Notes: generated from the letters alone by a model not told the origin. A DNA stretch of 34,632 nt from Treponema sp. (GCA_031276965.1 JAISMC010000187.1:1-34632); one strand, 5' to 3'. Counted from the first letter of the stretch, positions 12,604-20,553 are shown. Numbers and translations: made by a program.

Positions 12604-12902
12604 CGGAAGGGGACCTGGTGGTGGAGATAGCGCGGAACGTAGGTCTCGTCGCTTCTATTATGGGGACGGTAGGGACCGCCATTAAGGCGGGGCAGTGGAA
12701 AGGGGAACACGGGGCGCGGCTGGTTGTGGCGGAGCACACGCTGACCAGGACCGTCGAGCAGCTGTCCAAGATAGACGCCCGGGTTGACGGCCTGGAGCGG
12801 GAACTGGCGGAAACCCTGACGGCCCTGAAAAAGGACGTGGAGTACATCCGCAAAACGATAGAGGAAGAAAAAGAGGAGCGGCGGCGGTATGCCCAGGCGT
12901 AG
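12600..12902 (+). CDS. Small coiled-coil protein before the terminase (gp25/DUF2730-like position)
   Basis: A 100-residue protein whose start overlaps the previous stop (ATGA). A short hydrophobic stretch near residues 14-28 precedes a coiled coil with Leu-Ser-Lys-Ile-Asp-Ala-Arg-Val-Asp-Gly-Leu-Glu-Arg-Glu-Leu and a very acidic/basic end. Mu and relatives have a DUF2730 protein at this place with the same helix pattern. The match is by position and style only. Confidence 0.55.
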   Translation: MTEGDLVVEIARNVGLVASIMGTVGTAIKAGQWKGEHGARLVVAEHTLTRTVEQLSKIDARVDGLERELAETLTALKKDVEYIRKTIEEEKEERRRYAQA

Positions 12903-13439
12903 CGTGATGGAACTCAAGGGCCTGGTGGACCGGGCCTACCGGATGTTTCAGTACGATAAAATGACCGCCGCGGCGATAGCGGAGGTTCTCAGCGGCGAGG
13001 GGTATCTGGTATCGCGGTCCGGGGTCGGCAGGGCCATCCGGAAGAAAAGGCTGGACATGAAGCGTTTCGACGAAGCCCTCCAGAGCGCCCAGGCCATTGT
13101 CAAGGCGACGGAGGGCCGCGCCCCGGAACGGACATCGGCGAGGCGACGCTGCAGCTTACCCTGACAAAGCTGCTTGACGAATTAAAATCCATTGAGGATT
13201 TCCGGGGCATGGCGGACGGCGACATCGTGCTTGCCGTCGCCCGCATCTCCCGCGCCCTTGCCGCGGTGTCGCGGCTCAAGCTTGATTACGAAAAAGGCTA
13301 CCGGGCGGGCTGCTTTAAGATGAAAAACGCCGCCGCGGAAGAAGCCGAGCGGGCGGCCCGCAGCCGGGGCGTCAGTGATGAAGTCGCCCTTGACATCAGG
13401 GCGAAGATTTTGGGGCTTGATGATGGATCCGCATCATAA
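12889..13439 (+). pseudogene. Mu gp27 / DUF3486-like protein with a frameshift
   Basis: The first part (from 12889, GAGGAG upstream) is HTH-like: Met-Thr-Ala-Ala-Ala-Ile-Ala-Glu-Val-Leu, then Val-Ser-Arg-Ser-Gly-Val-Gly-Arg-Ala-Ile. It would stop at 13164. The other frame from about 13130 continues as Asp-Ile-Gly-Glu-Ala-Thr-Leu-Gln-Leu-Thr-Leu-Thr-Lys-Leu-Leu through 13439 and has the helical C-terminus of DUF3486. One extra base in the CCCC at about 13124-13127 would join them as Gly-Arg-Ala-Pro-Gly-Thr-Asp-Ile. In Mu-like phages this gene sits just before the large terminase and is thought to act as small terminase. Either a real mutation or a sequencing gap of one base is possible. Confidence 0.7.
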
Positions 13440-14901
13440 GCGGCAGCTTGAGATTCTGCTTCCTTTCCAAAAGGGATTTTTGGAGGATAAAACCCCGCTG
13501 CGGATCTGGGAAAAATCCCGCCGCATCGGGGCGTCCTGGGTCCTGGCGCTGGAAGCGGTGCTGGACGGCATGACGGCGGGGGGCAGCAATACCTATTACA
13601 TATCGTACAACCACGACATGACCAAGCAGTTTATCGACGACGCAAAGTACTGGACCCGTATCCTGCAGATTATCGCAAACTATTACGAGGCCGAAGTCGC
13701 CGGCGAGAACAACAAAACGTTTAAGGTGTACACGCTGGTCCTGGCATCGGGCCATGAGATAAGCGCCCTGCCTTCGACGGAATACGCCATCAGATCGAAA
13801 CAGGGGAATATTGTTTTTGACGAGGCGGCGTTTACGGAACGTTTTGACGGGATCAAAAAAGCGGCCCTGGCTCTGCAGATCTGGGGCGGCAAGTTTACCA
13901 TCGTCTCGTCGCATAACGGCGACGACAGTCCGTTTAATGTGTTCCTTAACCGGATCAAGGCCGGGGAAGAGCCGGACTGGTCGGTCCACCGGACCACCTT
14001 TTCCCAGGCGGTTGAACAGGGGCTCTACAAAAAGATCTGCCGGAAGCAGAAACAGGAATGGACCGAAGCGGGGGAAGCCGGTTTTGTAACGCGGGTGCGC
14101 CGGATCTACCGGGACAACGTGGAGGAGGAGCTTGACGTAATTCCCGCCCGTTCCGGCGGGCGGTACTTCCCCCGTTTTATCCTGGATCTCTGCGCAGACG
14201 CGGATATCCCCGTCGTGCGGAAAGCCTTCGAGGACTCGTTCTTGCGGGAGCGGCAGGAGAAACGGGAACGGACCGTGGAGAAGTGGTTTGGCAAAGCGGT
14301 GCAGCCCGTTATAGCAAAAATTGACTATCCCGCGGCCGTCGGCGAAGACTTTGCCCGGTCGGGCGATCTTACCCTGTTTTGGATCACCGGACTTATTGAA
14401 CAGAAACACGCATCCACGGCGGCGGTCATTGAACTGCGGAACTGGCCCTTTGATCAGCAGTGGCAGTTCTGGGAACTGCTGATCGCCGCCCTGGGGAGCC
14501 GCTTTCTGGGGGCGGCGCTGGACGCCCGCGGGAACGGGCAGATGATCGCCGAAAAGGCGTCGCTCGAATGGCCGGGCCGGGCGCTTTCGGTTATGCTGAC
14601 CCGCTCCTGGTACGGGACCTGGTTTCCGAAACTGAAGAGCCGCATCGAGGACCGGGAGTGGACGCTGCCCCGGGACGACTACCTGTTCGGCGACTTCGGC
14701 GCGGTCCGGCTTAAGGCGGGGTTTCCGCTCATCGAAGACCGTACCAGTGAAAAGGGCGTTTCAAGCGTTTCAAAGAAGCGGCACGGCGACGGCGCGGTGG
14801 GGGCGGTGCTGTCGCTGTACGCGCTGGAGGAGTGCGCCGGAGACGCCGCCCCGTATGCGGAGGTAACCGGCGGCGGCGATAATTTCTGGCGGGGGTATTG
14901 A
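13423..14901 (+). CDS. Terminase large subunit (Mu gp28-like)
   Basis: A 492-residue packaging motor. The ATPase part has a Walker A-like Lys-Ser-Arg-Arg-Ile-Gly-Ala-Ser at 31-38, Walker B Ile-Val-Phe-Asp-Glu-Ala at 130-135, and a coupling motif Ser-Ser-His-Asn-Gly at 162-166. The RNase H-like nuclease part has Asp309 (Gly-Glu-Asp-Phe-Ala-Arg-Ser-Gly-Asp), Asp367 (Leu-Asp-Ala-Arg-Gly-Asn-Gly) and a late Asp in Gly-Asp-Phe-Gly. It packs phage DNA into proheads, and in Mu-like phages packaging takes host DNA along with the phage ends. The start is taken at 13423; ATG at 13420 or an upstream extension are possible. It overlaps the end of the gp27-like gene. Confidence 0.9.
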   Translation: MDPHHKRQLEILLPFQKGFLEDKTPLRIWEKSRRIGASWVLALEAVLDGMTAGGSNTYYISYNHDMTKQFIDDAKYWTRILQIIANYYEAEVAGENNKTFKVYTLVLASGHEISALPSTEYAIRSKQGNIVFDEAAFTERFDGIKKAALALQIWGGKFTIVSSHNGDDSPFNVFLNRIKAGEEPDWSVHRTTFSQAVEQGLYKKICRKQKQEWTEAGEAGFVTRVRRIYRDNVEEELDVIPARSGGRYFPRFILDLCADADIPVVRKAFEDSFLRERQEKRERTVEKWFGKAVQPVIAKIDYPAAVGEDFARSGDLTLFWITGLIEQKHASTAAVIELRNWPFDQQWQFWELLIAALGSRFLGAALDARGNGQMIAEKASLEWPGRALSVMLTRSWYGTWFPKLKSRIEDREWTLPRDDYLFGDFGAVRLKAGFPLIEDRTSEKGVSSVSKKRHGDGAVGAVLSLYALEECAGDAAPYAEVTGGGDNFWRGY

Positions 14902-14902
14902 C

Positions 14903-16132
14903 ATGGCAAAGATCGGCAGGGCGGACCTGGAAAAACAGATTATCGACATCGGGATGTTCCGCAGTTTTATTTCGGCGGCGGACGACGCTTCTGACTGGCT
15001 TTCCCAGGTGGGGGAATCCTCCCGGATCTTCGGCGAGATGCTGGACGACGGGAGGATTCTGTCGCTGGTGGATCAGCGGAAAAACCGGGTGCGCTGGCTG
15101 GACATGGCGCCGAAGGACGGCGAACACGCGGGGCTTAATGAAGCCTGCAGGGCGGCCCTTGATTACAATACAATCCAGAAAATCTGCAACCAGCTTTTGA
15201 ACGCCATCCCCAACGGCATCGCCGTTTCCGAAGTTGTCTGGGAGGTCCGGGACGGGCTTTATGTCCCGTCCGGTTTTATCCCGGTTCCCCGGTCCCAGCT
15301 TTCGTTCCCGTTGTTTGGCGCGGACCGGCGGGTTCCGGTCCACGCCCCCACGGGGAAACGGCTTGACGCTCCCCGGAAGTTCCTCGTCCACCGCAACGAC
15401 CGGGGGACGGGGAACCCCTGGGGAAGCCCCGCGCTCCGGTCCGCCTACTGGCCGTGGAAATTCAAGAAGCTGGGATTCAAGTTCTGGATCATGGCGGCCG
15501 AGCGCATCGGGGTTCCGTCCATCCTTGCCGTTTTTGAGGCGCGGAACGATACCGAAGTAAAAAAGCAGGCCAACGTCCTGGTGGACATCCTGGCAAAAAT
15601 CAGGAGCGGCGCCAGCGCGGCCATCGGAAACGTCAAGGACGTTAAATACCTGGACGCGGCGGGGGCGTTAAAAGATTTTGACGTGGTGGTTAACACCTGC
15701 AATACCGAGATCGCCTACGCCATTACCGGACAGAGCCTCTCGACCAACCAGGCCGAGTACGGGACGAAGGCCCAGGGGGAACTGCACGAGCGGAGCTTCG
15801 ACGCGGTAACCTTCGGGGACGCGCAGGATATCCAGGCGGCGGTACAGCCCCTCTTCGACTGGTTCGCCGAAATTAACTTCCCCGGCGTGCCGCCTTTGCG
15901 GTTTGAAATCGACGCCGGGGAAAAGGCGTCGTGGAAGGTGTTGACCGAGGCCCTTGACCGGGGCATCCCGGTGTCCCGGCGGGCGTTCTACGATCTCCAC
16001 AAGATCCCCGAGCCTGAAGACGATGCCGACAGTTTTGTCAAACCGGAGGGGATGCCGTCCATCGCCGCGGCGGGCGGGGACTTCGCCGACCGGGACCGCT
16101 TTTTTTTTCGGACCCGCCGGGCCGCGCCGTAG
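14903..16132 (+). CDS. Portal protein (DUF935, Mu gp29-like)
   Basis: A 409-residue portal, shorter than Mu gp29 (about 512). Blocks such as Trp-Glu-Val-Arg-Asp-Gly-Leu, Phe-Leu-Val-His-Arg-Asn-Asp, Gly-Asn-Pro-Trp-Gly-Ser-Pro-Ala-Leu-Arg and Gln-Ser-Leu-Ser-Thr-Asn-Gln-Ala are typical of DUF935. It forms the ring through which DNA enters the head. The last residues (three Phe, then Arg-Thr-Arg-Arg) come from a T9 run, and the C-terminal part normally expected is found in the -1 frame, where it continues into the MuF gene. So this stop may be a frameshift product. The start follows GGGGG about 8 nt upstream. Confidence 0.9.
   Translation: MAKIGRADLEKQIIDIGMFRSFISAADDASDWLSQVGESSRIFGEMLDDGRILSLVDQRKNRVRWLDMAPKDGEHAGLNEACRAALDYNTIQKICNQLLNAIPNGIAVSEVVWEVRDGLYVPSGFIPVPRSQLSFPLFGADRRVPVHAPTGKRLDAPRKFLVHRNDRGTGNPWGSPALRSAYWPWKFKKLGFKFWIMAAERIGVPSILAVFEARNDTEVKKQANVLVDILAKIRSGASAAIGNVKDVKYLDAAGALKDFDVVVNTCNTEIAYAITGQSLSTNQAEYGTKAQGELHERSFDAVTFGDAQDIQAAVQPLFDWFAEINFPGVPPLRFEIDAGEKASWKVLTEALDRGIPVSRRAFYDLHKIPEPEDDADSFVKPEGMPSIAAAGGDFADRDRFFFRTRRAAP
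16100..16108 (+). other. T9 run where portal and MuF frames would join
   Basis: Zero-frame reading gives Phe-Phe-Phe-Arg and a stop at 16130-16132. A -1 shift (or one extra T) gives Phe-Ser-Asp-Pro-Pro-Gly-Arg-Ala-Val-Glu-Glu-Arg-Asn-Ala-Ala and runs without a stop into the MuF gene at 16162. The MuF ATG has no clear ribosome site. The T TTT TTT heptamer is a possible slippery site. Confidence 0.55.
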
Positions 16133-16161
16133 AGGAACGGAACGCCGCCCGGCTGGACCGG

Positions 16162-17538
16162 ATGGAAGCGCCCTACCGGCGCGTCATTACCCAAAGCGTG
16201 CTAAAACGGACCCGCGCGTGGCTCAAGGAATTGGAGCGTGCCCCGGATCTGCTTGACGGCGATACCGGCGTACTGCCGGCGGATTACAACGCCCTGGGGG
16301 CGATCCACGAACTTTTGATGAGGTCCTGCCTCATGGGGATGGAGGCGGTTGACCGGGAACGGGGCGGCGCCGGATTTGCCGACGATCCGTTGTTACTCCC
16401 CGGCATGCCGGCCGCGGTACTGCCCTACGAAGAGGCGGTACGGTTTCTTACAACAAAAATCCCGCTGACCAAAAAAGCGTATTACGATCTCGACGACAAG
16501 CTCCGGTTCCGGGCTTTTACCGCCGGCAGGCTTAACGACGCGGACGCCGTTAACCGGGTTAAGGGGATTATCAGGAGCACTATCGAACAGGGCGGGACCT
16601 TGTCGGATTTTTATACCATGACCGACGGGGAGATCCTTAACGGCCTCGGTTTCGGCGAGGGAAACATGTCTTACTGGGAGACCGTCTACCGGACCAACGA
16701 GGCGACGGCCCACAACGCCGGGCGGGCCATGAACTTTGAGGCCGAGCCGCCCGCCGCGCTGGAACTAGCCGGCATACGGGACGCCCGGCAGAGCGACATC
16801 TGCTACGAGCTTACCAAACAGCCGTTCATCCGGCCCTATGACGATCCGGTGTGGCAGACCCTCTGGCCGCCGCTGCATTTTAACTGCCGGACCACGGTCC
16901 GGGGCATCTACGACAAGGCGGAACTGGACGGGTACGGCGGCCCCCAGGCGGCCTATGCGCTGGGGGGGCAGGTCAAGCCGCAAAAGGGATTCGGCGCGTA
17001 TCCGCTCGACAAGGAGAGCTACTGGCGGCTTACCCCGGAGATGCTGGACCGGGCGCGCCGGTACGGGCTTGACGGGGAGATTGCCGCCGCGGCGGTTAAT
17101 CTGGGCATGAAAAATTACGCCCTGGAATTGGTCAAGGATTACAGGACCATCTACGCCCCGGCTTCCGGAGGCGGGTATGTAAAACAGGCGCTCAATTCGA
17201 TGCACACTGAAAAGGAGATTGGCCTCGCAAAAAAAGCGGCGGACGACGGACACCGGATTTACCTGCTGCCGGAGAATAAAAGTACTTCTAACCCGGATAT
17301 GATTATAGATGGAGAAACCGGAGAAATAAAACAACCAAGATCTGACAAGCCGGAACGCATTACGGAAGATATTCGGAGTACTATCCATAAAGGGGCTACC
17401 TTCGCTTTACTGGAAGTCCGGGACGATGTTCCCCGCGAGACAATAGAAAAAGCCGTCCATAAGCGGATGGATGATAGTATTGTTACGAAAGCCCTTGTGT
17501 ATTGGCGGGGGACATCTTTCTGGATTAAACAAAAATAA
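16162..17538 (+). CDS. MuF head protein with C-terminal nuclease-like toxin domain
   Basis: 458 residues. Residues about 1-90 look like the missing portal C-terminus. The MuF domain (about 95-260) has the signature Leu-His-Phe-Asn-Cys-Arg-Thr-Thr at 238-245. A helical spacer follows. From about 345 the tail differs: Glu-Lys-Glu-Ile-Gly-Leu-Ala-Lys-Lys, Ile-Tyr-Leu-Leu-Pro-Glu, Pro-Asp-Met-Ile-Ile-Asp (Asp379), Gly-Glu-Ile-Lys (Glu388-x-Lys390) and Lys-Gly-Ala-Thr. This order, D...ExK, resembles the PD-(D/E)xK nuclease fold of CdiA-type toxins. MuF proteins with such tails are known as phage polymorphic toxins. The 3' end is AT-richer than the rest, a sign of domain exchange. No immunity gene directly follows on this strand. 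Toxicity is inferred. Confidence 0.75.
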   Translation: MEAPYRRVITQSVLKRTRAWLKELERAPDLLDGDTGVLPADYNALGAIHELLMRSCLMGMEAVDRERGGAGFADDPLLLPGMPAAVLPYEEAVRFLTTKIPLTKKAYYDLDDKLRFRAFTAGRLNDADAVNRVKGIIRSTIEQGGTLSDFYTMTDGEILNGLGFGEGNMSYWETVYRTNEATAHNAGRAMNFEAEPPAALELAGIRDARQSDICYELTKQPFIRPYDDPVWQTLWPPLHFNCRTTVRGIYDKAELDGYGGPQAAYALGGQVKPQKGFGAYPLDKESYWRLTPEMLDRARRYGLDGEIAAAAVNLGMKNYALELVKDYRTIYAPASGGGYVKQALNSMHTEKEIGLAKKAADDGHRIYLLPENKSTSNPDMIIDGETGEIKQPRSDKPERITEDIRSTIHKGATFALLEVRDDVPRETIEKAVHKRMDDSIVTKALVYWRGTSFWIKQK

Positions 17539-17632
17539 AGCCCTGCCGAGGTGCCCGATCCTATAGCTGGTCCGGGAGTCAGCAGGACTCTACCTGTCTT
17601 TAACTATCGCCCTTTTCCGGCGTTTTGTCAAG

Positions 17633-17666
17633 ACAAAAAAATACCGCCGGGCGGCATCCCCGGCGG
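17633..17666 (-). terminator. Intrinsic terminator of the reversed cassette
   Basis: On the minus strand CCGCCGGG (17666-17659) and CCCGGCGG (17651-17644) form an 8-bp GC stem with a 7-nt loop, directly followed by TATTTTTTTG. It lies about 110 nt past the stop at 17778 of the last leftward gene. It would keep leftward transcription out of the MuF gene. A separate palindrome TTTTGTC-AA-GACAAAA sits at 17623-17638. The stretch 17539-17777 has no convincing gene. Confidence 0.75.
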
Positions 17667-17777
17667 GCCGGAATCCGGGGGTTTCGGGGTCCCGGACAGG
17701 GCCCAAAAAAGGCGCCGGAAAGCCAAAATACACGCGTGCACACGGGGAGCACCCGCTTTGCCCGTCTCATTTTACGT

Positions 17778-18341
17778 CTAGGCCCCGGATCGGGCCTTTC
17801 CCCGGATTTTCCAGGGCCAGCCGGAAAGGGATGCGACGAAGCGGCGGGTGTTGGCATCGGTGATGAACCTGTCCAGCGCCGGCCCCATGCAATCGCTCCG
17901 CAAAAGAGGCGCCATGACAAGAAAGTCGAATTGAAAGGCCCACTTGAAAGCGGTCCATTGCCGGTCAATGGTTTCTCCGGAGGCTTCCAGCACCAGCGGT
18001 CTGTGTTTAGCACAAACCGCCGATAGTTTCATAATGGCGTTGATGACGTTTATGCCGGCAAAAGGACATAATTCATACATGGCCCTGTTGCATGTGTCAT
18101 GGAGGAAAACGACCTTTTCCTGTTTTGTCAGAGGACCGGTTTCAAAATCATACTGAATACCGGTCCCGCAGATGTTCTGTAAAAACTCCCGGTACAATTC
18201 CGCACGGCGGGGGATAATTGTTTCCGCTACATCAGCCGCTTTAATTTTCCGGCTAAGCAAAATATAGTGCGTAAAGAACATAATTACTAAAAAAAGCCCG
18301 GTTATACATGCGGCTATAATCTCAAACACGGTTACCATCAT
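17778..18341 (-). CDS. Membrane-anchored hypothetical protein
   Basis: A 187-residue protein with one N-terminal membrane helix (about residues 6-30) and a soluble part with several Cys (Asn-Ile-Cys-Gly-Thr-Gly, Asp-Thr-Cys-Asn-Arg, Glu-Leu-Cys-Pro-Phe). It is the last gene of the leftward cassette, and GAGG lies 9-11 nt upstream of its start. The terminator at 17633-17666 follows. It faces the MuF toxin gene tail-to-tail. If the cassette is made in the lysogen it could be an immunity or surface-exclusion protein, but nothing in the sequence shows this. Alternative start at 18338. Confidence 0.6.
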   Translation of the reverse strand: MMVTVFEIIAACITGLFLVIMFFTHYILLSRKIKAADVAETIIPRRAELYREFLQNICGTGIQYDFETGPLTKQEKVVFLHDTCNRAMYELCPFAGINVINAIMKLSAVCAKHRPLVLEASGETIDRQWTAFKWAFQFDFLVMAPLLRSDCMGPALDRFITDANTRRFVASLSGWPWKIRGKARSGA

Positions 18342-18421
18342 ACACTTTTCCTCGTTGTTGTTCCAGGATAACCCGCGGGACCGTGTCTGCCGGCAACGCC
18401 GGGGCTATCATCTCTTTACGT

Positions 18422-19150
18422 TCAGGTTCCGGCGCAGGTTCTTTCCCGGGATTCCGGTTCTTCAAAATCGAACCGTCCCTGGGCGACGGCTGCTTTTATC
18501 CGTTTGCAGGCTATGTCAAAATACCCTTCGTCTATCTCTATCCCGACAAACCGCCGCCCGATATTCACACACGCCACGCCGGCGGTCCCGATCCCCATGA
18601 AGGGGTCGAGGACGGTTTCACCCTCTAAAGAAACTTTGTTCACGGCCCAGGTTATAAACGCCAAGGGCTTCGGACAGGGGTGTAGTTTTTGTATTTCCTT
18701 ATCCCGATCACGCTTTCCATAAACCGAAGAAGCGCCGCTTTCCTTGAATGGTTTTGGATTCTTCCCGTAATACAGGATGGGGGAAGACAACACAAAGCCC
18801 CATCTTCCTATGGATGTGCCGGCCGGGTCAAACCAGACGCCCATATCGTCGGGAAAAGGATACAAAAAACAATTCCTTGTTCCTGGAGTGATAAGTCCGC
18901 GCATGGTCTTTGACATCGCCATTTTTATGGCGGGTATTACCTTGTCCCGGACATATTCCGGCGTGTCGGAAAAACCGGCATACGGAACCCGGTTTTTATT
19001 TCTTTCCTGTCCGTTTTTTGTCTCACCGAGCAATACCCCATAGGGCGGATCGGTAACAAGCGCGTCCATCTTCCCCAGCCCCGGAAGGATTTCGAGGCAG
19101 TCCCCCAGATACAGCGTACACGGCCCGATTATCTCCTTACGGCCGTTCAT
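18422..19150 (-). CDS. DNA methyltransferase, N6-adenine/N4-cytosine type
   Basis: A 242-residue enzyme. The catalytic motif Asp-Pro-Pro-Tyr-Gly is at about 34-38 and the AdoMet-binding motif Asp-Pro-Phe-Met-Gly-Ile-Gly-Thr-Ala at about 182-190, so DPPY precedes FxGxG as in the beta class. It methylates adenine N6 or cytosine N4 in a sequence-specific way. No restriction enzyme gene is beside it, so an orphan role is likely: protection of phage DNA from host restriction, in the place of Mu mom. The start at 19150 has AGGGG about 9 nt upstream; an ATG at 19174 is an alternative. It overlaps the upstream gene by 14 nt. Confidence 0.85.
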   Translation of the reverse strand: MNGRKEIIGPCTLYLGDCLEILPGLGKMDALVTDPPYGVLLGETKNGQERNKNRVPYAGFSDTPEYVRDKVIPAIKMAMSKTMRGLITPGTRNCFLYPFPDDMGVWFDPAGTSIGRWGFVLSSPILYYGKNPKPFKESGASSVYGKRDRDKEIQKLHPCPKPLAFITWAVNKVSLEGETVLDPFMGIGTAGVACVNIGRRFVGIEIDEGYFDIACKRIKAAVAQGRFDFEEPESRERTCAGT

Positions 19151-19835
19151 ACGATAAGCCCCTGATTTCCACAATCAGTTTTTCCAGTTTATTCTGGAGA
19201 CAGATCCACTCTTCGTCCGTAATGTCACAGACCAGATGGTCCCCAAAGAGCGACGAGATGCGGCCCGCGTATTCCCCGATAAATTCCCGGCTGTGTTTAA
19301 CCGGCGCCGTTTTCCCTCCGGCGTGTTTGTTGTTTTTAAGGAGGGGCGGCCTTGGCCGTTCCGGTTCTTCGACCGCTTCCAACTCCTCAAGTTCTTCGTC
19401 CGCCTCCGGGTACCGGAAACCGGTAAAATGGATAAGGGCAAGCGGCGCAAAGACGCTGACGCGCTTATGCCAGGCTGTAAAATCTTTATCGTCCAACCCG
19501 TCATGGGCGGCAAGTTCCTCACGGGGTATCGCGTTCCCGCCGATCTCCCATCTTCCCCGGTATACTATTTTCTGAACTCCTGCCTTATCCTCTGCCGTCA
19601 GCCGCAGAAATTCTTTCTGCGGCGAACGGCGGGGAACCCCGTCCCATTGCCGGAGCGAAAGAACGGCGGCGCCTCCGCGTATTTCCTCCATCCGTTTTTT
19701 CCACAGCTCGTAATTTTCCCGTATGGTGTGGATTTTCATTCCCTGTCTTATCCTGCCCCTGAAATGGGTTAACCTGCCTTCCCTGGGGTGTCCCGCCGGG
19801 AATGTTTTGGCGATCATCAAAACATAGGTTTTCAT
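19137..19835 (-). CDS. ASCH/PUA-like hypothetical protein
   Basis: A 232-residue protein. The N-terminus (Met-Ile-Ala-Lys-Thr-Phe-Pro-Ala-Gly-His-Pro-Arg, then Lys-Ile-His-Thr-Ile-Arg-Glu-Asn-Tyr-Glu-Leu-Trp and Leu-Ser-Leu-Arg-Gln-Trp) follows the pattern of ASCH-like phage proteins, which are related to RNA-binding PUA domains. The C-terminal half has a Glu-rich then Pro/Lys-rich linker and a helical end. The start overlaps the lipase-like gene as ATGA, and the end overlaps the methyltransferase gene. The role is unknown; modified-base or RNA recognition would fit the neighbouring methyltransferase but is a guess. Confidence 0.6.
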   Translation of the reverse strand: MKTYVLMIAKTFPAGHPREGRLTHFRGRIRQGMKIHTIRENYELWKKRMEEIRGGAAVLSLRQWDGVPRRSPQKEFLRLTAEDKAGVQKIVYRGRWEIGGNAIPREELAAHDGLDDKDFTAWHKRVSVFAPLALIHFTGFRYPEADEELEELEAVEEPERPRPPLLKNNKHAGGKTAPVKHSREFIGEYAGRISSLFGDHLVCDITDEEWICLQNKLEKLIVEIRGLSYERP

Positions 19836-20464
19836 CCGAATCGCTCTTCGAGGTTGCGGAGCACCTGATCTTCAAGGTGCTGGCACGGCCACGGCCGCCA
19901 CCATTGGCCGATGGTTATGTGCCGCCCATAGCGGAAAAATCCCAGCGCCGCCATCCAGGTTACGGGGTCCCAAACGGCCCGCACAAAGGTAATGTGCTTT
20001 TTGAGCATGGCCTTGTATTTCCAGGGGAGCCTGCGCCAGGGGTTTCCCGGCTCGTACAATATCGCCCGGATAACCCGCTTCGGGAAATGATACAGCACGT
20101 CCTGGACGAACAGCTGCGTCCAGCTTGCGCCGAGCGAATAACCGTCGACAAAAACGGCATAGTCCGGGTTCTGGCAGGCCGCGTCCATCAGCGTGCCGCG
20201 GACCTGTTTGTACTGGCGCAAAAACCCCGCGTGGACTCTGATGTCTTTGGTATCGGCGAACCACTGTTCCGCCGGCTGCCGGACGCGGAAATCAAAATCG
20301 TCCCGCCAGTCTACGCCCCGGTCTTTGCTTTGGCTTCCCTGCCCCGTTACATGGATTACTTTTCCGCCGTGTTCGATCACCAGACGGTAACCGGTTTGCC
20401 GCACCGACTCCCAGGGACCGTTGGTGATTTCATTAAAATGATCTTCATTAACCGCAAAAAGCAT
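19832..20464 (-). CDS. Lipase class 3-like alpha/beta hydrolase
   Basis: A 210-residue protein. Val-His-Ala-Gly-Phe (77-81), the nucleophile elbow Gly-Tyr-Ser-Leu-Gly (108-112, Ser110), Asp166 in Val-Trp-Asp-Pro-Val-Thr and His196 in Cys-Gln-His-Leu-Glu give a full Ser-Asp-His triad in the order of class 3 lipases. It would hydrolyse a lipid or other ester. No signal peptide is visible. The start at 20464 has GGAGG 5 nt upstream; the ATG at 20482 lacks one. It is the first gene of the reversed cassette. A lipase is unusual in a Mu-like phage; it might act on membranes in lysis or change lysogen lipids. Confidence 0.7.
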   Translation of the reverse strand: MLFAVNEDHFNEITNGPWESVRQTGYRLVIEHGGKVIHVTGQGSQSKDRGVDWRDDFDFRVRQPAEQWFADTKDIRVHAGFLRQYKQVRGTLMDAACQNPDYAVFVDGYSLGASWTQLFVQDVLYHFPKRVIRAILYEPGNPWRRLPWKYKAMLKKHITFVRAVWDPVTWMAALGFFRYGRHITIGQWWRPWPCQHLEDQVLRNLEERFG

Positions 20465-20553
20465 ATACGCCTCCACTATCATTACAACACAATCGCCTGC
20501 GCTCCCGCCGTTTCCAGGAGCCCCCTGGCGTAGCCGTCTCCGGAATTTTGTCT

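Noticed and set aside
13396-14409. Minus-strand frame opposite the terminase
   Set aside because: The terminase motifs on the plus strand are clear and the antisense product has no domain pattern.
17623-17638. Palindrome TTTTGTC-AA-GACAAAA as a promoter or attachment site
   Set aside because: It contains TTGACA on both strands by symmetry, but no good -10 follows; it may only be part of the terminator region.
17551-17781. Short plus-strand frame after the MuF toxin gene as an immunity gene
   Set aside because: Composition is Pro/Gly/Arg rich without structure, there is no ribosome site, and it contains the terminator of the reversed cassette.
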